Positions 54,062-62,995 of a DNA stretch of 64,000 bases are shown here, one piece after another; position 1 is the first letter of the stretch; each line of letters begins with the position of its first letter. This DNA comes from Hyphomicrobiales bacterium (lineage in GTDB: Bacteria > Pseudomonadota > Alphaproteobacteria > Rhizobiales > Rhizobiaceae). Where the stretch lies: contig UBQW01000022.1 in assembly GCA_900467745.1 (NCBI GenBank), positions 62,001 to 126,000 of the forward strand, in the 5' to 3' direction. A program made the translations under genes and the position numbers. The notes under the pieces were generated by a model. The model did no database searches, was not told the DNA's origin, and saw nothing but the letters and a program-made list of their open reading frames with translations.

Positions 54062-54979
54062 TCAAGCGGCCCGGCCCGTCTTCTGGCCGCGCCAATAGGC
54101 GACCATTCCGGTGAAATTGTCTCTGAGCTGGCTGCGATAGGTCAGCCCCAGCTCGTCGCTGAGCTTGCGGCGGCCCATTGCCTCCAGCACCGCCTGGCGA
54201 ATGTCCCAGCGCAGCATGCCGCGCATGTTCGAGCGGCGGTCGAAGAGGTATTTGGCGTAGAGCGCGCCGTTGCCGAAGGCATAGCCACTCTGAAGCTTCT
54301 TCACGTCGCCGAGCTCCCGGCGCCCATGGAAATGCTTCACGGCGAAATCCGGGACATATTCGACGCGGATACCGGAATTGAAGGCGCGGTGCACGTAATC
54401 TGTGTCCTCGCCGGAGCGGAAGGGCGAGCCGGCGCCGAAGCGCGTGTCGAACAGGCCGACCTTGTCGATCAGCGCGCGCGGAAACGCCATGTTGGCGCCA
54501 TGGATGAACCCGCCGGCATGCAGCTCGCTCGTCAACACGGCAGGCTCCAGCTCGGGCTTGATCGTGACAGGCAGATCGCGCGCGTCGCCAAGCTCGATGC
54601 GGCCACCGCGCATGACAATCTCGGTGTCGGCGGCGAAGAGCGCTGCAATCACCGTGAAGTAATCGGGAAACACTTCACAATCATCATCCGTGAAAGCGAT
54701 GATCCGGCCCGTGGCGGCAGCCAGCCCGCTATTGCGCGCAACCGAAAGACCGGGCTTCGCTTCGTAGACGAGATTGGTGCTGATCGGCGCCGTCTTTGCC
54801 CATTCGCTGACGATCGCAGAGGTGTCGTCGGTGGAACCATTGTCGACGAAGACGAGTTCCAGGCTCAGATCGCTGGCCTGGCGCGCGGCATTCGATACGG
54901 CATCCAGGCAGTTCGTCAGTCCATAAGCCCGATTTCTCGACGAGATGATCAGGCTGATGTCCACGGGCTGAGGAGGCAT
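54062..54979 (-). CDS. Family 2 glycosyltransferase
   Basis: 305 aa from the ATG at 54979 (AGGGAACCCGA upstream; upstream in-frame ATG at 55093 has no support). GT-A fold: ISLIISSRNRAYGLTNCLDAV, VFVDNGSTDDTSAIV, KPGLSVARNSGLAAATGRIIAFTDDDCEVF (DxD-like), GANMAFPRALIDKVGLFD and FRSGEDTDYVHRAF. First gene of the polysaccharide operon. The sugar it transfers cannot be told. Confidence 0.92.
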   Translation of the reverse strand: MPPQPVDISLIISSRNRAYGLTNCLDAVSNAARQASDLSLELVFVDNGSTDDTSAIVSEWAKTAPISTNLVYEAKPGLSVARNSGLAAATGRIIAFTDDDCEVFPDYFTVIAALFAADTEIVMRGGRIELGDARDLPVTIKPELEPAVLTSELHAGGFIHGANMAFPRALIDKVGLFDTRFGAGSPFRSGEDTDYVHRAFNSGIRVEYVPDFAVKHFHGRRELGDVKKLQSGYAFGNGALYAKYLFDRRSNMRGMLRWDIRQAVLEAMGRRKLSDELGLTYRSQLRDNFTGMVAYWRGQKTGRAA

Positions 54980-55430
54980 TCGGGTTCCCTTCTGCAGTCG
55001 ATGTCGGGGGAAGGGTAGGGCGCTCCCCCAACCTCGGCAAGAAACATTTTGCGTTGCAGCAAACCAATACAGTTTGCTGAAAAACCAAAACAATGTGGTG
55101 ATTTCTTGCTGGTATATTATTAATCGAAGACGGGTGATATTAACGCGATATTATTTCCGGAATGAAGAAAAGTAATTGTAATAATTCGTGTTTGTTTAAT
55201 ATTCACAAAGTCGCAATTCTGTTTGTTCGCCTGTGATTATTCTGGAAATAGATTTAGTTTAAGCATTGCGAATATAAAAATATATGAAATTTCAATAGAG
55301 TTACTTATTCCGTTTTCCCATTGCTGCATTGCGCTTCTTCGCATTGGCGAAATGGCGTAGACATAACAGAGAGGTGTTCTCAACGGGCCAATATCGCCCA
55401 AGAAGACCGGGAAGATCGGACATTTTCAGC
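54980..55430 (-). promoter_or_regulatory. AT-rich control region of the polysaccharide operon
   Basis: No gene. From about 55040 to 55310 the sequence is visibly AT-rich, with long A/T runs (for example near 55110-55200 and 55255-55300), against a G+C-rich background. It holds the operon's promoter. AT-rich stretches before exopolysaccharide genes in rhizobia are typical targets of MucR/RosR-like zinc-finger regulators; binding here is inferred. Confidence 0.5.
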
Positions 55431-55470
55431 AAAGAAAAACCCGCCGCATGACTTGAGAGAATGCGACGGG
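55431..55470 (-). terminator. Intrinsic terminator of the VOC-hydrolase gene
   Basis: Minus strand: CCCGTCGCAT (complement of 55461-55470), 11-nt loop, ATGCGGCGGG (complement of 55440-55449; one G-T type mismatch), then TTTTTCTTT. About 70 bp after the VOC-hydrolase stop. Confidence 0.8.
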
Positions 55471-55542
55471 CCCGAGTAAAAATTGCAGAATACGACCAAA
55501 GGATGTGCCCTTGGTGTCCGTGAACGAAACCTCGCTGACGCG

Positions 55543-57102
55543 CTATTCCTCGTGCGTCAGCCACTTCTGAATAACCGGAACATCGTCATCGCCAAGCAGA
55601 TGCCCTGTCGGGATGACGGTCGAATCGACCGTTGCGCCCGATGTCTTCAGTCGTGTTTCGAGGTCGCTTGCATATTTCCCATAGGCGTCCGTCTTGCCGC
55701 TGATGACAAGCAGATCGGTGCCCTTCAGGTCCGCATGCGGAAATTCGCTGAGCACAGGCATGGAGCGCAGCAGTACCGCTTTGTGCACCAGGTTCGGATG
55801 CAGGTAGAGAAGCGAGTTCAGGAGATTGGCGCCGTTGGAATAGCCGACATAGACGAGCTTCTTCGGATCGAGCCCATAGGATTTGACCGCGCCGTCGATG
55901 AAGGCGGCAAAAGCCTCGGCCTCGTTCTTGATGTCCTGCTGATCGAAGGAGAACGGCGTGATGCGCTTGTACCAGCGCGGAATTCCTTCCTCCGTCGCGC
56001 GTCCGCGCACGCCGAGCAGCGTCGCGCGCGGCGCCACCTTGTGCAGCAGCGGCATCAGCGTCGTCTCGTTGCCACCCGAGCCATGCAGCAGCACCAAAAC
56101 GGTGCCGTCGGGATTGGGCGGCGTATAGAAGCGGTGCACGAAGGGCAGTTCGCGATAATTGATCCGGGGTTCGCCCGGCATCGAGAACTGCGGCAGAACG
56201 ACCTTCAGGTCCTTGAGATCGGTGATCGGGTCCTTCGGCACGAACAGCTTTTCGCCCAGCGTCGCCGCCGGCTCGTCCACCGTCATGCCGGGCTTGTCGG
56301 TCGCAAGCTCGATCAGCGTGCCACCCGGTTCGCGCACATAGAGCGAGCGGAAATACTTGCGGTCGTGCACGTTGATATCAGACGCGCTTGCGCCCTCGCT
56401 CTTCAGCGCATCATGAACCTTCGACAGCGCCGCGTCGTCTTCTGCGCGGAAGGCGACGTGGTCAAAGGTGCCGGTCCCCGGCGCGCTCGACCAGAACCCC
56501 TTGGCGTTTCTGATGTCGACGATATCGCCGGACTGCGAAATCAGTCGGTCGATATTGCCGCGGTTTTCCTGGAAGCGGTAGCCGAAATGGCTCTCGACGA
56601 AGGCGCGGCTCTTTTCCGGCTCCTCGGTCAGCATCGTCGTCCCGCGCACGCGCTGCACGGCGTGCTCGACCGGAATGCCTGCGCCATGCCACGGGGCCGG
56701 CGATTTCAGCGCCGGCGTGCCGGATAGCTTGACGATGATGTTGTCGGGATCCTTCAGGCGCAGCACCGGCTCGCCGAATTCGTCGGCCGGACCTTCCGTG
56801 CGGACGCCGAAGCTCATCGCCCGCGTCAGCCAGTAGCCGATGCTGGAAGGGTCGATCGCCAGCGCCAGTTCGCTGAGCTGCCCGAAGCCGGCCCGGCCAG
56901 GCGCGCCATCTTCCCAAACAAGGAATGTCACGAGCGAGCCCGGCGTGGCTTCCGCGTCACCGTAGAAGAGGTGTAGCTGCGTCGCGTCTTCGAAGCCGGC
57001 GGTCTGCTTGACCAGCCGCATGCCGAGAAAGCCGGCATAGAAGTCGACGTTCGCCTGCACCTTTCGGGTCAGCAGCGTGATGTGGTGTATGCCTGAAGCC
57101 AT
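55543..57102 (-). CDS. VOC dioxygenase-like / alpha-beta hydrolase fusion (MhqO-MhqD-like)
   Basis: About 519 aa from the ATG at 57102 (57123 is an alternative). Residues 1-~305 are two VOC modules (IHHITLLTRKVQANVDFYAGFLGMRLVKQT; TFDHVAFRAEDD; EPGGTLIELATD supplies the metal-ligand Glu) as in ring-cleaving dioxygenase MhqO. From ~330 an alpha/beta hydrolase follows (VLVLLHGSGGNETTLMPLLHKVAP, nucleophile GYSNGANLL, acid SGKTDAYG, base PTGHLLGDDD) as in MhqD carboxylesterase. In Bacillus these are separate genes of the quinone-response operon. A natural fusion implies linked steps on a quinone or catechol substrate. A terminator follows. Confidence 0.82.
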   Translation of the reverse strand: MASGIHHITLLTRKVQANVDFYAGFLGMRLVKQTAGFEDATQLHLFYGDAEATPGSLVTFLVWEDGAPGRAGFGQLSELALAIDPSSIGYWLTRAMSFGVRTEGPADEFGEPVLRLKDPDNIIVKLSGTPALKSPAPWHGAGIPVEHAVQRVRGTTMLTEEPEKSRAFVESHFGYRFQENRGNIDRLISQSGDIVDIRNAKGFWSSAPGTGTFDHVAFRAEDDAALSKVHDALKSEGASASDINVHDRKYFRSLYVREPGGTLIELATDKPGMTVDEPAATLGEKLFVPKDPITDLKDLKVVLPQFSMPGEPRINYRELPFVHRFYTPPNPDGTVLVLLHGSGGNETTLMPLLHKVAPRATLLGVRGRATEEGIPRWYKRITPFSFDQQDIKNEAEAFAAFIDGAVKSYGLDPKKLVYVGYSNGANLLNSLLYLHPNLVHKAVLLRSMPVLSEFPHADLKGTDLLVISGKTDAYGKYASDLETRLKTSGATVDSTVIPTGHLLGDDDVPVIQKWLTHEE

Positions 57103-57164
57103 AGAGGGGAGCCCGGATTGCATTGGGTACAGAAGGAGCGCGGAGATGAAGGTGAGGATAACAG

Positions 57165-58778
57165 TCATATCGTTGCGTTTGCTTGGTGCCTTGTTTGCTC
57201 TCCATAAAGAATTAGGGCATCTCCGCAAGGCTGCAAATCCAAAGTCTGAACATCCCGCAGCGCAAGTTCCAGCTGCTGGCGCGTCGGCGGCTTGACCATA
57301 TAGGCCCGCGCGCCAAGCCTTCTGGCACGCTCCATGTCGTCCTCATCGCTTGATGTGCTTAGGATGAAGGCCGGTATCGTCTTCAGCCGCGCGTCGCGCG
57401 AAAGTGCCTCCAGAACCTCGAACCCGTCCATGATCGGCATGTTGATATCGAGCAGGATGAGGTCGATCAAAGGATCGTGACCACCGGTTGCCCGCTCCTG
57501 AAGAAGCCGCATCGCCTCGCGGCCGTTCGACGCGAGATGCAGGTTGAACGTCACCTTCTCGCGCCTCATCAGCTTGATCTTCAAAAGCTGCACGTCGGCC
57601 GGGCTGTCCTCGACCAGAAGCACCTCGGCCACCCGGCCGATTCTATCCGCGCGCTGCTCTTCTTGCCGTGGGCTTGCCGCCCCCTTGGGCGCCCTGTCCG
57701 TCTCACTCAAGGCCAGCGGCAGCTCCATGATGAAGGTGGTGCCGCCGCCATCGGCATCCTCGCACCAGATGGCGCCGCCATGCAGCTGCGCGATCCGCCG
57801 GCAGATCGCCAGCCCGAGCCCTGTCCCCTCGATGCCGCGCCCGACGAGCCGCTTGAAGGGCTGGAAGATCAGTTCGCGATGATCGCGCGCGATGCCGGGT
57901 CCATTGTCGCTGACAGCGATCCGGCAGAGCGTGCCTTCGCCTTGTGCCGAGATCCGCACGCGCGGCACCCCGGCCTCGCAATATTTGATGGCGTTGGAGA
58001 TGATGTTCTGCAGCATCTGCACCAGAAGCGTTCCGTCGCCCATCACCTGAGGCAAGGGGCCGCGCTCGATCTCGGCGCCACGGCTGCTGATCTGTTCGCG
58101 CAGATTGCGCTCCACCTGGTCGACGATCGCTGACAGCGACACCGGCTTGGCCTCAAGATCGCCGGAGGCCTCGAGCTTCGAGAAGCCCGACACCTTGACG
58201 ATCAGCTCCTCCATGTGGTCGGCGGCACTGAGCACGTAGCCGAGCAGGTCGTGATCGTCATGCGCGAGCGAGGGCGACGCCTGCAGTAGTCTGCTGAACG
58301 ACTTGATCGTCCGCAGCGGCTCCTTCAGGTCATGCGCCATGGCGCGGGTGAAAATCTCGAGTGATTGCTGCTTCTGCTCCAGTTTGGCCGCGAGATCGCC
58401 ATGCATGATGGCGCTCTGGATGCAGCGGTGCAGCGTCTCCGGCGAGAGCGTGTCCTTGGTGAGATAATCCCGCGCGCCGCCCTTCATCACCTCGACGGCG
58501 ATCGTCTCGCTGCCCTGGCCCGTCAGCATGATCACGTTGGCGGAGGGATCGAGCTTCAATATCTCCTCGAGCACGCCGACGCCGTCGCGGCCCGGCAGCG
58601 AGTAATCGAGCAACACGCAATCCGGCCGCTTCTGCGCGTTGAGCGCTATGCCCTCGTCGCCGTTCTCAGCCTCGTAGACCACGTAGTTCGCGCCCGGCAC
58701 GCGCGCCAGCATCCGCCGGTAAACTTCGCGGTCGTCCATATTGTCGTCGATAATAAGTACCGCGCTGCCCTCGGCCAT
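57165..58778 (-). CDS. Hybrid signalling protein REC-HisKA-HATPase-REC
   Basis: 537 aa from ATG 58778 (GGAGGG ribosome-binding site; the GTG six bases upstream is less well placed). N-terminal REC ~1-125 (LIIDDNMDDREVYRR, VLLDYSLPGRDG, MLTGQGSET, LTKDTL), HisKA with His near 148 (ARAMAHDLKEPLRTIKSF), HATPase_c (NIISNAIKY, SDNGPGIARD, GTGLGLAICRRI), then a C-terminal REC ~388-515 (LLVEDSPADVQLLKIKLMR, ILLDINMPIMDGFEVLE, MVKPPTRQQ). It is soluble with no DNA-binding output, third gene of the second cassette, starting 2 bp after the REC gene stop. Confidence 0.9.
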   Translation of the reverse strand: MAEGSAVLIIDDNMDDREVYRRMLARVPGANYVVYEAENGDEGIALNAQKRPDCVLLDYSLPGRDGVGVLEEILKLDPSANVIMLTGQGSETIAVEVMKGGARDYLTKDTLSPETLHRCIQSAIMHGDLAAKLEQKQQSLEIFTRAMAHDLKEPLRTIKSFSRLLQASPSLAHDDHDLLGYVLSAADHMEELIVKVSGFSKLEASGDLEAKPVSLSAIVDQVERNLREQISSRGAEIERGPLPQVMGDGTLLVQMLQNIISNAIKYCEAGVPRVRISAQGEGTLCRIAVSDNGPGIARDHRELIFQPFKRLVGRGIEGTGLGLAICRRIAQLHGGAIWCEDADGGGTTFIMELPLALSETDRAPKGAASPRQEEQRADRIGRVAEVLLVEDSPADVQLLKIKLMRREKVTFNLHLASNGREAMRLLQERATGGHDPLIDLILLDINMPIMDGFEVLEALSRDARLKTIPAFILSTSSDEDDMERARRLGARAYMVKPPTRQQLELALRDVQTLDLQPCGDALILYGEQTRHQANATI

Positions 58779-58780
58779 GA

Positions 58781-59206
58781 TCACCCCTCCAGAGGCAATA
58801 TGGCGATCTCGAACCAGTATTCCTTCAGCCTCTGGATGGCCGCGAACAGACCGTCGAGATCGACGGGCTTCTGGACGTAGGTGTTGGCGCCGAGCGCGTA
58901 GCAGCCCTCGATGTCGCGCTCGTCGTCAGATGTGGTCAGGATGACCACCGGGATTTTACGCCAGGCCGGGTTGGACTTGATCGCCTCCAGCGTCTTGCGC
59001 CCGTCGAGCCCCGGCATGTTGAGGTCGAGCAGGATGAGGCCCGGCCGCGTTTCCATCGTCGCCAGCAGATCCAGCGCCTGCTGGCCCGATGGCGCCCATT
59101 GCACCGGGTTCTTCAGCTTGGCGCGCTTGAAGGCGCGGATCGTTGCTTCGTAATCGTCCTCGCTGTCTTCGACGATCAGGATCGGCTGTGATTCACGGTG
59201 CTGCAT
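58781..59206 (-). CDS. Single-domain response regulator (Rcp1-like)
   Basis: 141 aa. The start lies 14 bp inside the 3' end of the upstream kinase gene. REC residues: LIVEDSEDD, phospho-Asp in LILLDLNMPGLDG, Thr in VVILTTSDDERD, Lys in YVQKPVDLDGL. No output domain. Its pattern (TTxDDERxIxxCYxLGANxYxxKPVDxDG) is nearly the same as that of the REC protein at 19177-19614, so the two are paralogues in equivalent operon positions. Confidence 0.9.
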   Translation of the reverse strand: MQHRESQPILIVEDSEDDYEATIRAFKRAKLKNPVQWAPSGQQALDLLATMETRPGLILLDLNMPGLDGRKTLEAIKSNPAWRKIPVVILTTSDDERDIEGCYALGANTYVQKPVDLDGLFAAIQRLKEYWFEIAILPLEG

Positions 59207-61340
59207 GCTGCCCCTCGCGCTTGTGACCCAATGTAAAATAAAAGGTTGTGCCCTGGCCAACCTCTGACTCCAGCCAGACGTCGCCCTCGTGACGGCCGAT
59301 GATCTTGCGCACGAACGTCAGCCCGGCACCGGTGCCGTCGTCCGATTCCTGCGTCTTTTCCAGCCGCTTGAAGATGCGGAAGATATCCTCGTGAAACTCG
59401 CGGGGAATGCCCTTGCCGTTGTCGCGCACGAAATAGACGTCGCTCGTCCGGCGCCCGTCTTCGCCGACAAGCTCGCCGACATGGCCGACGGTCACGACCG
59501 GCTCGGTCTTGTCGTTGTATTTCACGGCATTGGTAATCAGGTTGCGGTAGACCTCGGTCAGCCGCAGCGAATCGCAGACGACATCGGGAAGCTGGCCCTC
59601 GACCAGCACCTTCGCCCGTCGCTCTTCCAGATAGAGCTCCATGGTCGAGACGACATCCTTGACGATGGCATGGACGTCGGTGCGCTTCACCGCCAGCTGC
59701 TGGCGCCCGATGCGCGAGAAATAGAGCAGGTCGTTGACCAGTTTCTCCATGCGCTGGCTGAGCCGGACGATTCGGTTGATGCGGCGCACGCCGTCCTCGT
59801 CGAGCACCGTCTCATAATCTTCGAGCAGAAAGCGGGAATGGTTGTGCATCCCGCGCAGCGGCTCCTTGAGGTCATGCGAGGCGATATAGGCGAACTCGTC
59901 GAGATCGGAATTGCTGCGCTCCAGATCGGCGGTATAGGCCTGAAGTTGGCGGAACATCGTCCGCAGCTGTTCCTCCTGCTGCACCCGAAGGCTGATATCG
60001 CGCAGAATGGCGACGAAGGTGACCGTTGCACCAGTCCGGAAGGCGCTGAGCGACACATCGAGCGGGAACGTCTCGCCATTGCGCCGGATGCCTGAGATCG
60101 TGCCCGTCGTCCCGGTCCCGCCTTCCTCGCTCAAGAGCAGCGATCGCCGGAAATAGTCGTCGAGCCCCGCGTGGAAGGTTTCCGGCAGCAGCATATGGAC
60201 GCTCTCTCCTATCGCCTCCCTCGACGTCCGGCCGAACATCTCCTCCGCTGCCGGATTGAACAGCGAAATCTTGCCCTGCGGATCCATGGCGACAATCGCG
60301 TTCGGCGTATTGCGTGTCACCGTGTCGAAGCGGATGCGCTCGGCATCGAGGCTGTCGCTCTTGCGCTGGAAAAAGAACACGAAGGTCGCCACCAGCCAGA
60401 GCATGCCGACAGTGATGGCGCGGTTCGTCGCCTCGTAGCCATAGCCTTCGCCATGCCGATCGACCGCAAGAAAGCCGAGCAGGATCAGGATGGAGCAGAC
60501 GAAGGCAAGGTTGAACGGCGCCGTGCGGCTGTTGAACCACAGCGAGGTCAGGATCAGCGGCACATAGATCATGCCGTTCACCACCCCGAGTGGGGTGTAG
60601 AGATCGATCATCAGCCCGATGAAGCACAGCGCGCCGGGCAGCCAGACGGGCATGCCGCCATGATGATCCGGCTGCAGCCACCAGGACCGCACCAGCATCG
60701 CCGAGCCGAGCAGCGTCACGCCGGCCGCGGTGTGCACCGCCATGCCGATATTAGATCCCCAGCGATAGATGTGCTCGGTATGCATCGCGTATCCGGCAAG
60801 TGCCGCGATGCCGAGGCCGATCACCACATAGCCGACGAGCTCCTCGAACAGGCGCGCCTTGCCCTTCTGGTCCGGCGGGGTGAGCGCCAGAGCGAGGTTG
60901 GAGAAGAACATGACCACGGCGGTGTTCAGCGCCATGCCGCCGCCGATGCGGCCAAAGAATGCCGGATCGACGAAAATGCCGGCCAGAAAGCGCTCCATGA
61001 TCTGCGGCTGGCGACCGACGAATGTCAGCTCGATCAGCCGGACACCGCTCATCGCGGCGGCAAGCGAGAACAGCAGGAAAGCGGCGAGCCGCGCGTTGGC
61101 GCCGGTGTAGACCGAGATGACGAGGGCGATCCCGGTGAGGCAGAAGCAGATCGCCGTGTTGATGGCCATCGCCGGCGAGTCCGGGATCAGGAACAGAAGA
61201 GGCTCGATCTGCCGCACCCAGGCGAGAAGGATCACGGCGCCCAGCATGAGCAGCAGTACGCCGAGCACGATCGTGGTCAAACGGTGTCGTTCCTGGCGCC
61301 AGGGCGCACTCGTCCTTCGACCAATGATCGGCTTCACCAC
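59193..61340 (-). CDS. Membrane sensor histidine kinase with PAS domain
   Basis: 715 aa. Residues ~1-330 contain about eight to nine membrane helices of a MASE-like sensor region (LTTIVLGVLLLMLGAVILLAWV, AINTAICFCLTGIALVISVY). A PAS domain (~345-460, NAIVAMDPQGKISLFNPAAEEMFG) follows, then a HisKA box with His near 488 (FAYIASHDLKEPLRGMHNHS) and HATPase_c (RNLITNAVKYND, VRDNGKGIPREF, GTGAGLTFVRKI). The signal is unknown; PAS with an unbound heme/flavin pocket cannot be told. It heads the cassette with the REC and REC-HK-REC genes and diverges from a small REC gene. Confidence 0.9.
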   Translation of the reverse strand: MVKPIIGRRTSAPWRQERHRLTTIVLGVLLLMLGAVILLAWVRQIEPLLFLIPDSPAMAINTAICFCLTGIALVISVYTGANARLAAFLLFSLAAAMSGVRLIELTFVGRQPQIMERFLAGIFVDPAFFGRIGGGMALNTAVVMFFSNLALALTPPDQKGKARLFEELVGYVVIGLGIAALAGYAMHTEHIYRWGSNIGMAVHTAAGVTLLGSAMLVRSWWLQPDHHGGMPVWLPGALCFIGLMIDLYTPLGVVNGMIYVPLILTSLWFNSRTAPFNLAFVCSILILLGFLAVDRHGEGYGYEATNRAITVGMLWLVATFVFFFQRKSDSLDAERIRFDTVTRNTPNAIVAMDPQGKISLFNPAAEEMFGRTSREAIGESVHMLLPETFHAGLDDYFRRSLLLSEEGGTGTTGTISGIRRNGETFPLDVSLSAFRTGATVTFVAILRDISLRVQQEEQLRTMFRQLQAYTADLERSNSDLDEFAYIASHDLKEPLRGMHNHSRFLLEDYETVLDEDGVRRINRIVRLSQRMEKLVNDLLYFSRIGRQQLAVKRTDVHAIVKDVVSTMELYLEERRAKVLVEGQLPDVVCDSLRLTEVYRNLITNAVKYNDKTEPVVTVGHVGELVGEDGRRTSDVYFVRDNGKGIPREFHEDIFRIFKRLEKTQESDDGTGAGLTFVRKIIGRHEGDVWLESEVGQGTTFYFTLGHKREGQHAAP

Positions 61341-61503
61341 GCGTTGCTCTCCCGTCCGGCGGTTACTATTTCCAGAATTGAAAATTATTCAATATACATC
61401 TGTCGCGATAGTTGCGGCTTCGGCGCCGACCGGCAATATGCCTGAGATGGATGCTATGCCCTGCGGTCGAATCGAGTGCTGGCGCGAGCACGGGAGGGTG
61501 GCA

Positions 61504-61878
61504 ATGCCGGCGGTATTTTATGTGGACGACAGCCGCGACGACCTGTTCTACGCGCAGTATGTCTCCCGCAGAGAACGCCCCGACATCGCTCTTTACTGCT
61601 TCCAGTCCGCCGATGCCGCCTTTGAGGCGCTTTGCGTCTCCGCGGCCGAAGGCCTCGCGCTGCCCGCTCTGCTGATCGTCGATCTCTATATGCCTGTCGA
61701 TAGCGGCGTCGGCCTCGTCACGCGCCTGCGCGCCGATCACCGCTTCGCATCGCTGCGAATCGCTGTCTGTTCGGGCTCGGACGCGACGGCGGATCGGGAG
61801 CGGGCCTTGGCCTGCGGGGCGGATTTATACGTCGAAAAACCGATCGACCTCAGTGCACTCGTGGGTCTCGGCCAATAG
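61504..61878 (+). CDS. Orphan single-domain response regulator
   Basis: 124 aa from the ATG at 61504 (GGGAGGG upstream). REC features: FYVDDSRDDLFY, LLIVDLYMPVDSG with the phospho-Asp, AVCSGSDAT (Ser at the usual Thr/Ser site) and VEKPIDLS. No output domain. It diverges from the membrane kinase gene, so it may receive phosphate from the same system. Confidence 0.85.
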   Translation: MPAVFYVDDSRDDLFYAQYVSRRERPDIALYCFQSADAAFEALCVSAAEGLALPALLIVDLYMPVDSGVGLVTRLRADHRFASLRIAVCSGSDATADRERALACGADLYVEKPIDLSALVGLGQ

Positions 61879-62290
61879 TCCATCAAAGACAATCGACTTT
61901 CTTAGGTATTTATGACGCAATGGTTGCAAGTCTCATTGACACGACTTTGGCTACATTTCACACTATACGCATGAAGCAGTGTGAGACGATGCTGGGGAGA
62001 GCCGTTTGACTTTGTTGACGAAACAACCCCGGCAAAATCCGTGAATGAAGTCTGTCGTCCCGCTGGTGCGTGAAGCGCGTCGCCGGCGGCGTAGGACAGG
62101 CGAAAGCCGAGGGTAGGGGGCGGAAGCTGAGGTCGCATGCCGATTTTGTGATCGGCGTGTCGCGGCGGTTTCCCTCGAAACTCCGCACTCGGTCATTAAC
62201 TGTATCAGTCTGGCGCGCGTCTCCAGAGTTCGGGGATGCCGCCTAACCGGTAACCACAGGCACGTAGGAGCCAAGTAGCAGGAATGCGGA
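61879..62290 (+). other. 412-bp intergenic region before the LuxR-type gene
   Basis: No gene I can support. TCACACT (near 61957) and AGTGTGA (near 61977) form a 7-bp inverted repeat with a 13-bp spacer. A small hairpin GCCGAT-tttgtg-ATCGGC lies near 62140-62157. ATTGAC near 61935 could be a -35 but no good -10 is spaced from it. Confidence 0.3.
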
Positions 62291-62995
62291 ATGAGTAGCG
62301 CGATGGCACTTCCATTTCACGCCGGCCCGGAATTGGGGCGGGCGATCAACCGCACGGATTTCTTTCGACTTCTGAAGGCGGCCGCGCATCACTATGCCTT
62401 CGACAGCTTCGCGCTCGCCCGCATCTCCGAGGCGTCGCAGCCCTTCGGCGCGCGCGACATCATCATCACCAATGTCGCCGAGCGCCAGACCGGCTTCTTT
62501 GTCTACGCCATGGGCCGCGCGCTCGGCTTCATCAAGTCGAAGGCCGCGCAGTTCCTGGCGACCCCCATGAGTGGCAAGGCGGGCAATCTGGAGGGCTACC
62601 CGCCTGATCTCGTCCTCAACGAGTTCGACACAAACAGCTTTCTGCTCATCCCGCTTTTCACGCCCGAGGGGCGCCGCTACTGTGTCGCCTTCAGCGGCAA
62701 GCGCCAGCAGCCGGACCAGGGCGAAGTCGCCGATATCCTGCTCGACACGATGCGGATATTCGACAAGTTCTACGAAGAGATCCTGGTCAACGAAATGTCA
62801 GGCCGTTTGACCCAACGGGAGAGTGAAGTGGTTCGCTGGACCAGTGAAGGCAAGACATCGGCGGAGATCGCCATCATCCTCGGCCTGTCGGAGCACACCG
62901 TCAATTCGCATATCGCGGCGTCGGTCAGGAAGCTCGGCGCGGTCAATCGCGTCCACATGGTGGCGATGGCGTTGCGCATGGGACTTGTTTCGTGA
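62291..62995 (+). CDS. LuxR-type HTH regulator with N-terminal sensor-like domain
   Basis: 234 aa. C-terminal HTH: LTQRESEVVRWTSEGKTSAEIAIILGLSEHTVNSHIAASVRKLGAVNRVHMVAMALRMGL, a complete LuxR/GerE domain. The ~165-residue N-terminus looks like an autoinducer-binding-type fold (FDSFALARISEASQ, LLIPLFTPEGRRYCVAFSG) but lacks the Trp/Tyr/Asp/Pro residues that bind acyl-homoserine lactones. There is no luxI gene nearby. Its stop overlaps the start of a separate REC gene (GTGA), which suggests that this REC acts on it. Confidence 0.85.
   Translation: MSSAMALPFHAGPELGRAINRTDFFRLLKAAAHHYAFDSFALARISEASQPFGARDIIITNVAERQTGFFVYAMGRALGFIKSKAAQFLATPMSGKAGNLEGYPPDLVLNEFDTNSFLLIPLFTPEGRRYCVAFSGKRQQPDQGEVADILLDTMRIFDKFYEEILVNEMSGRLTQRESEVVRWTSEGKTSAEIAIILGLSEHTVNSHIAASVRKLGAVNRVHMVAMALRMGLVS

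Noticed and set aside
55301..55564. 87-aa minus-strand frame
   Set aside because: It runs through the intrinsic terminator at 55431-55470 and into the AT-rich control region; no ribosome-binding site or family.
61963..62274. 103-aa minus-strand frame in the gap before the LuxR gene
   Set aside because: Arg/Thr/Ser-rich without motif or ribosome-binding site; typical chance frame.
62291..62995. Quorum-sensing (acyl-homoserine lactone) receptor
   Set aside because: The HTH is present but the ligand-contact Trp, Tyr and Asp-Pro residues are missing and no luxI gene is nearby.
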